In this document: positions 55,620 through 63,839 of the stretch, piece after piece
Layout of the letters: the number at the start of each line of letters is the position of its first letter
Numbering within the stretch: the first letter of the stretch is position 1
Origin: Thermalbibacter longus
Lineage (GTDB): Bacteria > Chloroflexota > Chloroflexia > Thermomicrobiales > Thermomicrobiaceae
Length of the DNA stretch: 64,000 nt
Assembly (NCBI RefSeq): GCF_023806485.1
Contig: NZ_JAMSLR010000001.1
Span: 434,001-498,000, forward strand
Direction of reading: 5' to 3'
The notes under the pieces: model-generated
Told to the model about the DNA's origin: nothing
The model's database searches: none
What the model saw: only the letters and a program-made list of their open reading frames with translations
Translations under genes and position numbers: made by a program

Positions 55620-55649
55620 ATCCTACCGAATCGATGCGCGATCGACCAA
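55620..55649 (-). promoter_or_regulatory. Predicted promoter for the LLM oxidoreductase
   Basis: Minus-strand TTGGTC (55644-55649) and TAGGAT (55620-55625), spacer 18. Confidence 0.5.
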
Positions 55650-55709
55650 GCCCGGCCTCGCATATCCCACGCCGCCGGACGGACGTTACCGGGGCGTGTG
55701 CCCTGTTGC

Positions 55710-55743
55710 AGAGTAGGGGTGCATGATCATGCGCCCCTACTCT
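55710..55743. repeat. 34-base near-perfect palindrome downstream of dapB
   Basis: Arms AGAGTAGGGG and CCCCTACTCT flank a central palindrome GCATGATCATGC; only the pair at 55720/55733 is mismatched (a wobble pair in plus-strand RNA). It lies 146 bases past the dapB stop, in a 320-base gap without genes. No U-run follows. It may terminate or protect the dapAB transcript, or be a mobile palindromic element. Confidence 0.65.
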
Positions 55744-55889
55744 CTTGTGTGACAGAGTCGGCGGCCCCTCGGGGGCCAACCACCCGGGTACCGGTCCACG
55801 GCTGTGCCGCAAGCCTCACGGTCCAGAATGTGAATGCGACTGCGCTCGCCAGCCTGGCAGAGTTCCAAGCGTGCTCAGGCACCGCCCGC

Positions 55890-56681
55890 CTAGGCGAGAT
55901 GCCCAAGACGCTCGGCCAGCAGGTCGTCGAGCACATACCACCCGGGCGGCCGGCCCGCAAGCCACTTCGCGGCGGCGAGTGCTCCGGCTGCGTAGGCGCG
56001 CCGGCTGTGGACCCGATGGGAGAGCTCGAGCAGCTCGTCCTCGCTCCCGAACAGGACGCAGTGCCGGCCCGGCTCACCACCGCCACGAATCGCATGCATC
56101 CCGATCTCGCCTGGGCGGCGTGGCGCGATCCCCTGGCGTCCGTTGATGACCGGCGAGCTCGTCTCCGGCTGGCCGGCGCGGATAGCCTCCAGTAGCGCCA
56201 GCGCAGTGCCGGAAGGGGCGTCGCGCTTGTGCCGGTGGTGGTGCTCGATGATCTCGATATCCCAGTCGCCTAACGCTCGAGCCAAGAGCGGGAGGAGGGC
56301 CCGTACCACCGCGATCCCGAGACTGAAATTGCTAGCGTGGAGGACGGGCACGCACGCTGACGCTGCTCTCAACTCCTCGAGGTGGCCCTCGCTGAGCCCG
56401 GTTGTCCCGGTTGCCAGCGCGCAGCCCGCCTCGGCACAGGCGCGCGCGTAGTGAGCCGTCGCCGAAGGCTGGGTGAAGTCGATGAGCACGTCGCTCTCGC
56501 GGAGCACCGACTGGGCGTCGGCGGTGATCCGGATGCCGCCTTGCAGGCAGAGATCGCTGGCGTGTTCCCGCTCCGGCCGGATCAAGCCGCCAGTGAGGGC
56601 AATCCCCGGGTCGGCGAGGGCGAGCTCGGCTACCTCGCGTCCCATCCGTCCAGTGATGCCGGCGATGGCGAGACGCAGCAT
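55890..56681 (-). CDS. dapB: 4-hydroxy-tetrahydrodipicolinate reductase
   Basis: 263 residues. Second diaminopimelate-lysine pathway enzyme in this pair; uses NAD(P)H. N-terminal Rossmann motif IAGITGRMGREVAEL, ATGTTGLSEGHL, and the catalytic/substrate motif EHHHRHKRDAPSGTALAL. The ATG at 56681 follows GGAGG and shares one base with the dapA stop (TGATG), so translation is coupled. The upstream frame extension lies within dapA and is ignored. Confidence 0.96.
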   Translation of the reverse strand: MLRLAIAGITGRMGREVAELALADPGIALTGGLIRPEREHASDLCLQGGIRITADAQSVLRESDVLIDFTQPSATAHYARACAEAGCALATGTTGLSEGHLEELRAASACVPVLHASNFSLGIAVVRALLPLLARALGDWDIEIIEHHHRHKRDAPSGTALALLEAIRAGQPETSSPVINGRQGIAPRRPGEIGMHAIRGGGEPGRHCVLFGSEDELLELSHRVHSRRAYAAGALAAAKWLAGRPPGWYVLDDLLAERLGHLA

Positions 56682-57586
56682 CACTGCACCTCCGTCGCCG
56701 CGGCCAGCCGGGCCGCCGTGTGGGGGCATCCAGCCAGCGCCTGAGACAGCCGCTGACGGTTCGTCGACGACATCGGGGCGAGCGGCAGGCGCACCTCGGA
56801 GCGGCAGAGCCCGAGCAGCTCGGCGGCTGCCTTGACCGGCACCGGGTTGGTCTCGAGGAACAGCGCCCGGACCAGCGGGAACAGTTCATGTTGGAGCCGT
56901 CGCGCCCGAGCGAGGTCGCCCGCGAGCGCGGCATGGACGAGGTCGCGTGTCGCCGCCGGCACGATGTTGGCGAGCACCGATACGACGCCGGCCCCACCCA
57001 CGGTGATGATCGGCAGCGTGAGCGAGTCGTCACCGGAGAGGACGGCGGCTCGGCCTTCGAGCGCGAGCACCAGCTCGCTGGCCTGATCGAGCGAGCCGCT
57101 CGACTCCTTCACCCCGATGACCGTGGCCAGGTCGAGGAGCCGGACCACAGTGTCAGGCAGTAGATTGACGCCGGTGCGGCCCGGGACGTTGTAGAGCACG
57201 AGCGGGAGGTCGACCGCGTCGGCGATTGCGACCACGTGCCGGAGGATACCGTCTTGCTGCGGGCGGTTGTAGTAGGGCGTGACGATCATGGCGGCGGTCG
57301 CGCCGAGCTCGCGGGCAATGCGTGTGCGCTCGATGCTAACCGCGGTCGAATTGGTGCCGGTGTTGGCGATGACGGGTACGCGGCCGGCTGCCTGGTCGAT
57401 CACCGTCTCGATCACCAGGCGCCACTCACGCTCGCTGAGCGCTGGCGTCTCGCCGGTGGTGCCGCACGGGACGAGGCCGTCAGTGCCCTCACGGATCTGC
57501 CACTCTACCAGATGTCGTAGGGTTCGCAGATCCAGCTCACCATCGATGAACGGAGTCACGAGCGCGACGAAACTTCCACGCAGCAT
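56681..57586 (-). CDS. dapA: 4-hydroxy-tetrahydrodipicolinate synthase
   Basis: 301 residues. Condenses pyruvate with aspartate semialdehyde. Marks: ALVTPFIDGELDL, GTTGETPALSEREW (substrate-binding GTTGE), TPYYNRPQQDGILRH (catalytic Tyr), VLYNVPGRTGVNL and the Schiff-base Lys in VIGVKESSGSLDQ. GAGGGGAG precedes the ATG. Operon with dapB; a promoter with a long leader lies upstream. Confidence 0.96.
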   Translation of the reverse strand: MLRGSFVALVTPFIDGELDLRTLRHLVEWQIREGTDGLVPCGTTGETPALSEREWRLVIETVIDQAAGRVPVIANTGTNSTAVSIERTRIARELGATAAMIVTPYYNRPQQDGILRHVVAIADAVDLPLVLYNVPGRTGVNLLPDTVVRLLDLATVIGVKESSGSLDQASELVLALEGRAAVLSGDDSLTLPIITVGGAGVVSVLANIVPAATRDLVHAALAGDLARARRLQHELFPLVRALFLETNPVPVKAAAELLGLCRSEVRLPLAPMSSTNRQRLSQALAGCPHTAARLAAATEVQ

Positions 57587-57742
57587 GGCAAACGCTCCCC
57601 TCTTCCATCTCTTACCGATGCGAACGGTTAGGCCGGGCGGCCGGGCGCGAGGCGGCTCTGCCGGTCAAAATCGCGATGGCAGTGCCGAGCGATTCGGCTC
57701 GCCGGGCTCTCGGACAGTCTTCGCTGTGCTGGGAACCAGGGG

Positions 57743-57871
57743 TCAGCGTTTGCGTTTCGCGGAGTGGGGGAAACGGCGGATGCTCGCGTGGAGCGCGCGA
57801 GCGAACTCAGTGGCGACAGTGCCCGCACGATACGCGTGGCAGGTGACGACGTGAGAGTCCGGGCTGGTCAC
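57743..57871 (-). CDS. Candidate leader peptide upstream of dapA
   Basis: 42 codons from a GTG directly preceded by GGGAGGAG, inside the predicted dapA leader. The product begins MTSPDSHVVTCHAYRAG and ends with the basic tail SAKRKR just before TGA. Two Lys codons (AAA) flank Arg at the very end, which is suggestive for a lysine-pathway operon, but no clear terminator/antiterminator pair follows. It may also be chance. Confidence 0.35.
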   Translation of the reverse strand: MTSPDSHVVTCHAYRAGTVATEFARALHASIRRFPHSAKRKR

Positions 57872-57917
57872 TGCTCCTCCCGTCGTCGACGGACGGCTTC
57901 TCAGCCTCTGGGCACGC

Positions 57918-57946
57918 ATCCTAGCAGGGGGTACATGGGTTGTCAA
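57918..57946 (-). promoter_or_regulatory. Promoter of dapAB
   Basis: Minus-strand TTGACA (57941-57946) and TAGGAT (57918-57923), 17 bases apart. It gives a leader of about 325 bases. No lysine riboswitch core was recognised in it. Confidence 0.65.
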
Positions 57947-58119
57947 TACTGAGCATGTGCCGGAACTGACGACCGATGCGCCATCGCTCACGCAAGAGGT
58001 AGTCCCGCCGTGGCAATCTGGCAAGCCAGCGCCAGGCGGCGGGTTCTCGGAGCTGGCGGTCGCGGGCTGTACCTGCAGGAGCGCTTGCGGCGCGCGGTCA
58101 CAATAGCCGAACGCTCTCC

Positions 58120-58148
58120 TTGACAGGCGCAAGACTGCTCTCTACGCT
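58120..58148 (+). promoter_or_regulatory. Promoter of the fatty-acid oxidation operon
   Basis: TTGACA (58120-58125) and TACGCT (58143-58148), 17 bases apart, about 170 bases before the acyl-CoA ligase start. The stretch 57947-58119 between the divergent promoters shows nothing else recognisable. Confidence 0.65.
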
Positions 58149-58158
58149 GGCGGTGTGA

Positions 58159-58181
58159 CCTGTATTCTATTAGGATGCAGG
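58159..58181 (+). promoter_or_regulatory. Candidate operator (inverted repeat) after the promoter
   Basis: CCTGTAT-N9-ATGCAGG, six of seven arm positions complementary, AT-rich centre, located 11 bases past the -10 box where a repressor could block transcription. A TetR/FadR-type fatty-acid repressor is a guess; none is encoded nearby. Confidence 0.4.
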
Positions 58182-58316
58182 TATGTCACGAGCATGGCTG
58201 CGGAGCCGCTCGATGGGATCGACGTGAAGCTGCCCGCGTCACTAGCGAGAAGCGCGTGCCTCGACATACCATGAGCGATAGAGGTTGTCCAGCCGGGGAC
58301 CGAGGGAGGATGGCGC

Positions 58317-59909
58317 ATGGTGAGCCCGACGTTGACTGTCAACGCGATGCTCCGTCGCGCGATGCGGCTCTTCCCGACGAGGGAGATCCTCGAGCGAATG
58401 GACGATGGCAGCGTCCGCGAGGTGCGTTATCAGGACATCTCGCGTCGGGCTATCCGGTTGGCCGATGGTTTGCGCCGCATCGGTCTCCAGCCGGGCGACC
58501 GCGTCGCGACTCTGCTCTGGAATCGTGCTGCCCACCTCGAGGCGTATCTCGCCATCCCGGCAGCCGGCGGCATCATCCACACGCTGAACCTGCGGCTCAA
58601 CCCCCAGGATCTTGCCTACATCGTCAACCACGCCGAGGACCGCTTCCTACTGCTCGATGCCAGCCTGCTTCCGGTGTTCGAGGCGTTCCGTGACTCGGTC
58701 CAGCTCGAGCGTGTGTTCGTGGTGGGTGAGCCCCCGGCCGGCGCTGGCCTGGAGCGGTATGAGGATCTGCTTGCCTCCGGAAACCCTGATGAGGTGGTGC
58801 CGGAGATAGATCCCGAGACTCCAGCATTTCTTTGCTATACGTCAGGCACGACCGGGCGGCCCAAGGGGGCGCTGTGGACGCATGCTCAGCTCGCCATAGC
58901 CGCGCTCGCGTTGACCTCATCGATCACGTTCTCGATCAGCCGGGACGACAGCGTCTTGATGACGGTGCCGATGTTCCACGTGGTCGGGTGGGCGTTACCG
59001 TACGCCGCTCTGCTCGTGGGCTCGCGCATCGTGTTTCCCGGTCCACGGCCGCATGCGCAAGACATTCTGGACTTGCTGTCCGGTCAGCAGGCGACCTTTG
59101 CCGCTGGCGTTCCGACTGTCTGGCACGATATCGCGAACCTGATGGAGTCCAACCCTGGGCGCTGGGAACTCTCGCCGCGGTTGCGGGTCGTGCTGGGCGG
59201 GAGTGCGGCTCCCGAGGCGCTGTTACGCCGGCTCGAAAAGCTGGGAATGACCGCGATTCACGGCTGGGGAATGACCGAGGTCTTGCTGGGCCTGCAGGCC
59301 CATGTCAAGCTCGACCAGTTCCAAACCGAAGAGCGCTATTCGTGGCTGGCCAAGCAGGGGATACCCGCACCGTTCGTCGAAGCGCGGGTCGTTGGGGAAG
59401 ATGGGCGCGAGGTGGCCTGCGACGGCAAGACGCCTGGCGAGCTACAGGTTCGAGGTCCTTGGGTGGCCACCAGCTATTACCGCAACGAGAGTCCGGAGGC
59501 ATTCGATGGCGGCTGGCTGCGGACCGGAGATATCGCAGTTGTGGATGGGGAGGGGTACATCAAGATCGTTGATCGGGCCAAAGACCTGATCAAGTCGGGC
59601 GGCGAGTGGATCAGCACGATAGAGCTCGAAGGTGCGCTGATGGGGCATCCCGCGGTCGAAGAGGCAGCGGTCATCGGCGTGCGGCACGAGCGATGGCAGG
59701 AGCGTCCCCTCGCTGTCGTCGTCCTCCGGGCGGGCCAGCAGGCGACGGCTGAAGAGTTGCGCGCGTACCTCGCCGAGCGGTTCGTTCGCTGGTGGCTACC
59801 GGATGCGTTCGTCTTCGTCGATGCGCTGCCCAAGACATCGACCGGCAAGCTCGCGAAGGCGGAGCTTCGCGAGCGGTTCAAGAACTGGGAATGGGAGGGG
59901 GACGCGTGA
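58317..59909 (+). CDS. Long-chain acyl-CoA ligase (AMP-binding)
   Basis: 530 residues, ANL superfamily; activates fatty acids with ATP and CoA. Motifs: P-loop YTSGTTGRPKGALWTH near 180, VPMFHVVGWALPYAALLVGSRIVFPG, GGSAAPEALLRRLEKL, HGWGMTEVLLG, GWLRTGDIAVVDGEGYIKIVDRAKDLIKSGGEWIST and the catalytic Lys in PKTSTGKLAKAELRERF. GAGGGAGGATGGCGC gives the ribosome site. First gene of an operon; its stop overlaps the next start (GTGA). Confidence 0.93.
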   Translation: MVSPTLTVNAMLRRAMRLFPTREILERMDDGSVREVRYQDISRRAIRLADGLRRIGLQPGDRVATLLWNRAAHLEAYLAIPAAGGIIHTLNLRLNPQDLAYIVNHAEDRFLLLDASLLPVFEAFRDSVQLERVFVVGEPPAGAGLERYEDLLASGNPDEVVPEIDPETPAFLCYTSGTTGRPKGALWTHAQLAIAALALTSSITFSISRDDSVLMTVPMFHVVGWALPYAALLVGSRIVFPGPRPHAQDILDLLSGQQATFAAGVPTVWHDIANLMESNPGRWELSPRLRVVLGGSAAPEALLRRLEKLGMTAIHGWGMTEVLLGLQAHVKLDQFQTEERYSWLAKQGIPAPFVEARVVGEDGREVACDGKTPGELQVRGPWVATSYYRNESPEAFDGGWLRTGDIAVVDGEGYIKIVDRAKDLIKSGGEWISTIELEGALMGHPAVEEAAVIGVRHERWQERPLAVVVLRAGQQATAEELRAYLAERFVRWWLPDAFVFVDALPKTSTGKLAKAELRERFKNWEWEGDA

Positions 59910-62158
59910 TTCGCCGGATCGGGATCGTCGGTGCGGGGTCGATGGGCGGCGCGATTGCCGGCCTGGCTGCCTCTGCCGGCCTGGAAGTCGTGCTTCTCGA
60001 CGTCAGGGGCGAGGACGACCCGAGCGCCCCGGCGCGGCGCGGGCTGGAACGTGCGATCGCCAGCCGCGCTTTCCTGGATCCGGAGGCAGTGCGCCGGGTA
60101 ACAGTGGGGAATATCGACGACCACCTCGCCCTGCTCGCGGAGTGCGACTGGATTCTGGAAGCGATCGTAGAAGACCGCGAGCTCAAGCGAGACCTGTTCC
60201 GAGCGCTGGTCTCGATCGCCCGCGAGGATGCGATCATCACGACCAATACCTCCACATTCACGCTCGGCTCGCTCCTGCCGCGCGATGCCATGGCGGTTCG
60301 TAACCGCTTCTTCGCGACGCACTTCTTTAACCCGCCTCGAGCACTCCTCCTGGTCGAGGTTGCCTGCCTGCCGGAAGCTGATCAGCGACGTTTCGACCGG
60401 TTCGTGCGCTTCCTCGAGCGCCGGCTGGGGCGACGCGCGCTCGTCGTGCGCGACACGCCTGGGTTCGTCGCCAACCGCTTCGGCATTTACGCGCTCGTCC
60501 TGGCGATTCGGTACACTGGCGACCTCGGGCTGGCGCTGGAAGAGGTCGATGCGCTGACTGGCCCGCTGCTGGGGCGCCCTCGCTCGGCGACGTTCCGCAC
60601 CGTGGATCTGACCGGCCTGGACATTCTCGTGCTGGGTACCGGGAGCTTGCGGGCCTCGACCGGCGATGACTACACGCTGCCTTCTTGGGTCGAACGGCTA
60701 TATGCCGCCGGCCACCTGGGGGACAAGACCGGCGGAGGCTTTTTCCGGCGGGAAGGTGAGCGGAACCTGGCGCTCGATGCCAGCAGCGGCGACTACCGGC
60801 CGTATCGCGACCCGGCTATTCCTGGCCTGGCGGAATTGCTCGGCCAGCCGTTTCCGCAGCGCTTGCGCGGGGCGATCGAGCTTCCGGATCCGTACGGAGC
60901 ATACGTCCGCGCTCTGCTCGGTGGGACCTACCGGTATGTCCTGGAGAGAACGCCCGAAGTGGCGCCTGACCTTCCCACGGTCGACCGGGCATTGGAATGG
61001 GGGTTCGGCTGGGCCGCCGGACCGTACCGGCAGATGGATGCGCTGGGGCTCGATCTGGTGCGCGAGCTGGTGACGATCGCCGGTGGAGACGAGCCGGAAC
61101 TGCTGTCCCGCGCACGTCGCCGGGAAGGCTTCTATTCCACAGACGGCGTGCTCGACATCGCGAGTGACGCGGTCGTGCCATTGAGCTCGTTGCCGACCGC
61201 CAGACGGACGAATCAGGCGAATGCCTGGTCAGCTCTCGATCGCCATGGCATGCGGGAGGTCGCCGATGGGGTCGTGGCCCTGCTCGTGCGCGAAATCGGC
61301 GAGTTTCCCGCAATGGTCGAAGCGGCCACGCGGGAGGCGGGTCTGCAGGCGCTCGTCGTGGTGCCGCGGCTCGACAGTCTCGGTTACCCCTACGAGCAGT
61401 TGCTGCGGTATGCGGAGAGCGGTGAGTGGCAGGCGCTCGACGAGCTCCTCGCGCGCGTGCAGGGTGCGTTCACGGCTATCGCCGGATTGGGCGTGCCGCT
61501 GGTGGTGGTGCTCGACGGGGCGGCGCGGGGCGCAGCGACGACCTTGGCGCTCTGGGCCGACCGAACGGTTGCCTATGTTACGACCACCTTCGGCTTCCCC
61601 GAAGTCGCGGCCGGCCTGCTGCCGTTCGGAACGATCACGGGTGTGCTGGCTCGGAGAACCGGTGACGCCGTGCTGTTCGACGAGAACGCGACGCTGGAGC
61701 CCGAGGGGACATCGGGCACAGTGGAGCCGGCGATTGCCTCTTGGCCGGCGCTTGCAAAGAGCGCTTCCATCGACTCAGCCCCGAGGGCCCGCCGCCTCGG
61801 TTTCCTGTCGCCAGGCGACGTCATCACGCTGGATCGTGACGGGATGCTGGAGATCGCCGGCACGATGCCGTCGACCCTTGCAGGTAGTATTCTGGCGCGC
61901 AACTCGAGCCTTCCGAAACTGGCGCCGATGATGCGCGATCGCTTGACCGCCGAAACCGCGGAGCTTGCCGAGAGAGCTGGTCTTCCGTCGCATCTGGCCG
62001 AGATGTGGGACCAGCTTATGGCTCAACTCGGCAGTGGAGCGGCGATCGCAGACGCCCTGGCTCGAGAGCGCAAGGCGTGGGCGCGCCTCTTGCGAGCCAG
62101 TGAAGCTCGCGAGCGGCTTCGGACGGTGCTGCAGCAGGCGAGCGCGGGAAGACGATAG
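59906..62158 (+). CDS. 3-hydroxyacyl-CoA dehydrogenase, FadN-like, with degenerate hydratase tail
   Basis: 750 residues. NAD-binding domain VIRRIGIVGAGSMGGAIAGLAASAG, NTSTFTLGSLL, HFFNPPRALLLVEVA and VRDTPGFVANRFGIYAL identify the 3-hydroxyacyl-CoA dehydrogenase. A second HAD-type helical domain follows, then a crotonase-like domain (about 470-700) where VLDGAARGAATTLALWADRTVAY and FPEVAAGLLPFGTITG lack the catalytic Glu residues. The layout is that of Bacillus FadN. GTG start overlaps the ligase stop; GGGAGGGGG precedes it. Confidence 0.9.
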   Translation: MIRRIGIVGAGSMGGAIAGLAASAGLEVVLLDVRGEDDPSAPARRGLERAIASRAFLDPEAVRRVTVGNIDDHLALLAECDWILEAIVEDRELKRDLFRALVSIAREDAIITTNTSTFTLGSLLPRDAMAVRNRFFATHFFNPPRALLLVEVACLPEADQRRFDRFVRFLERRLGRRALVVRDTPGFVANRFGIYALVLAIRYTGDLGLALEEVDALTGPLLGRPRSATFRTVDLTGLDILVLGTGSLRASTGDDYTLPSWVERLYAAGHLGDKTGGGFFRREGERNLALDASSGDYRPYRDPAIPGLAELLGQPFPQRLRGAIELPDPYGAYVRALLGGTYRYVLERTPEVAPDLPTVDRALEWGFGWAAGPYRQMDALGLDLVRELVTIAGGDEPELLSRARRREGFYSTDGVLDIASDAVVPLSSLPTARRTNQANAWSALDRHGMREVADGVVALLVREIGEFPAMVEAATREAGLQALVVVPRLDSLGYPYEQLLRYAESGEWQALDELLARVQGAFTAIAGLGVPLVVVLDGAARGAATTLALWADRTVAYVTTTFGFPEVAAGLLPFGTITGVLARRTGDAVLFDENATLEPEGTSGTVEPAIASWPALAKSASIDSAPRARRLGFLSPGDVITLDRDGMLEIAGTMPSTLAGSILARNSSLPKLAPMMRDRLTAETAELAERAGLPSHLAEMWDQLMAQLGSGAAIADALARERKAWARLLRASEARERLRTVLQQASAGRR

Positions 62159-62167
62159 GGTAGGCAG

Positions 62168-62950
62168 ATGGAGCAAGGACAGCAGGCTACGACGGTCATC
62201 ACTGAGCGGGTGGGGCAGGTCCTGGTTCTCCGGCTGAACCGGCCGGAGAAGCTCAACGCTATCAGCCCGCAGATGATGCGGGAGATCGCGAGCACTCTCC
62301 ATGAGGCGCGAGTCGACGAATCCGTGCGTGTCGTTGCCCTGACGGGAAACGAGCGGGCGTTCTCCGTGGGAGCTGATATCGACGTCTTCGCGGGTGCTAC
62401 AGCGCGGGACCTGTCGGGCCCGCAGTCCGATGCTCACTTGTGGTCGACGATCTGGCGTTTCGAGAAGCCGCTCGTCGCCGCGGTATCGGGCTATGCCTTC
62501 GGGGGCGGCTTCGAGCTAGCTCTCGCCTGCGATCTGATCGTGGCCTCGGAGACGGCGCGCTTCGCCAGCCCGGAGATCCGCCTGGGGCTGATCCCCGGCG
62601 CCGGCGGGACGCAGCACCTGGCCAGAAGGCTCGGCAAGTACCTCGCGATGGAGCTGGTGCTCACCGGGCGCGAGCTATCTGCTCGGGAGGCGCAGCAACT
62701 CGGACTGGTGAACCGCGTCGTCCCGGTGGATCAGTATCTCACCGAGGCGCTGGAGCTTGCCGCAAATATTGCGAGCTACTCGCCGGAGGCGGCACGGGCA
62801 GCCAAAGCCGCTATCGCGCTCGGACCGGAGATGCCCTGGGATGCCGCTGTGGCCTTCGAGCGCGAGCTCTTCCTCCGCGTCTTCGAGAGCGAGGAGGCGC
62901 GCCGAGCCGTGCGCGAGTTCCTCGAGCGGCGGCAGCGTCGCTCCTCGTGA
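62168..62950 (+). CDS. Enoyl-CoA hydratase/isomerase
   Basis: 260 residues, crotonase family. VLVLRLNRPEKLNAISPQMM, AFSVGADIDVFA (oxyanion hole), VSGYAFGGGFELALACDLIVASETARFASPEIRLGLIPGAGGTQHLAR with both catalytic Glu positions present (GGFEL and SPEI). Supplies the hydratase function missing from the FadN-like tail. Nine bases after the previous gene; weak ribosome site. No thiolase or acyl-CoA dehydrogenase follows here. Confidence 0.93.
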   Translation: MEQGQQATTVITERVGQVLVLRLNRPEKLNAISPQMMREIASTLHEARVDESVRVVALTGNERAFSVGADIDVFAGATARDLSGPQSDAHLWSTIWRFEKPLVAAVSGYAFGGGFELALACDLIVASETARFASPEIRLGLIPGAGGTQHLARRLGKYLAMELVLTGRELSAREAQQLGLVNRVVPVDQYLTEALELAANIASYSPEAARAAKAAIALGPEMPWDAAVAFERELFLRVFESEEARRAVREFLERRQRRSS

Positions 62951-63012
62951 AGGAAGGCTAGCCGGCGCCTGGAAGCTGCCCCTTCCTACACCGAGAGGCC
63001 GTGGTTGGCGTC

Positions 63013-63717
63013 TCATGCCGGGGCACGCGGCGAGGCAGGATCCAGCCACCAGACCCGAACCTCTCCACCCAGCAGGTCTTCGACAAGGGTAGCCAGTTCG
63101 GCCGCAGCCAGGTGCAGGGCGCTCTCGGTCACGTGTGCGAAGCCGTCGATCGGGAACAGAAGATCGGTCGTATCCGGAGTGACCAGGCCGGTGCGGCTCT
63201 GGCGCCAGACCCACCGGCGGGTGCGAACGTCCGAAGCGTGGGCGTAGACGATCTCGCCGGGTTCCGGTACCTCCGCCGGACCGTCGCCCATCGGCAGGAA
63301 GCAATCGCCTGGCCGGGCCAGCCGAACGGTGATCCCCAGCGGCGCGGTTCCCAAGTCGTGGGCGCCGATCGGCACGAGGTAGCGCAGCGAGACGCTGTTC
63401 GCCAGATCGACCGCTGAGTTGATGCTCGGAGGCGGCTTACCTTTCAGCGTGCGCCGGACCAGGGCTTCGACCGAGCTCTGATAGGTGCTCGGCGACCAGC
63501 CAAGGTCGCGGAATGTCTCCCGCCAGGCGGCGATCGCCGGATGCAGCTTGGGGTCACGCTCGCCGAAATTAGCCGCGACGGCGTCGATTGCCAGTGCGAG
63601 CCGTTCGGCGGCCAACGGCGCGCTTCGCCGGTTGTCGACACCGAGTGCTACCACAGCCGCGAAGCGCGCTTCCCACACTCGCTCGAACACCTCGCTGGCG
63701 ATCTCGAGGAACGCCAC
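63013..63717 (-). CDS. B3/B4 (PheRS beta-like) domain protein
   Basis: 234 residues. Related to the B3/B4 tRNA-binding and editing domain of phenylalanyl-tRNA synthetase beta but free-standing: SINSAVDLANSVSLRYLVPIGAHDLGTAPLGITVRLARPGDCFLPMGDG, then EIVYAHASDVRTRRWVWRQSRTGLVTPDTTDLLFPIDG. Stand-alone copies may edit mischarged tRNA or bind amino acids; role here unknown. GTG start with GAGGAG nine bases upstream. Convergent with the enoyl-CoA hydratase gene. Confidence 0.87.
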   Translation of the reverse strand: MAFLEIASEVFERVWEARFAAVVALGVDNRRSAPLAAERLALAIDAVAANFGERDPKLHPAIAAWRETFRDLGWSPSTYQSSVEALVRRTLKGKPPPSINSAVDLANSVSLRYLVPIGAHDLGTAPLGITVRLARPGDCFLPMGDGPAEVPEPGEIVYAHASDVRTRRWVWRQSRTGLVTPDTTDLLFPIDGFAHVTESALHLAAAELATLVEDLLGGEVRVWWLDPASPRAPA

Positions 63718-63839
63718 CGGCCCATCTCCTCGTAGCGCCGGATGATTACGCCGCTCGCTGGATCGTAGCAGGCTCGGGGCGCCGTGAACAGGTCACATCG
63801 TTCGCTGGGGAGGCGCGGAGCCTGCACTGAACGCGGTGG

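Noticed and set aside
57587-57917. Lysine riboswitch upstream of dapA
   Set aside because: No match to the conserved lysine-aptamer core segments by eye.
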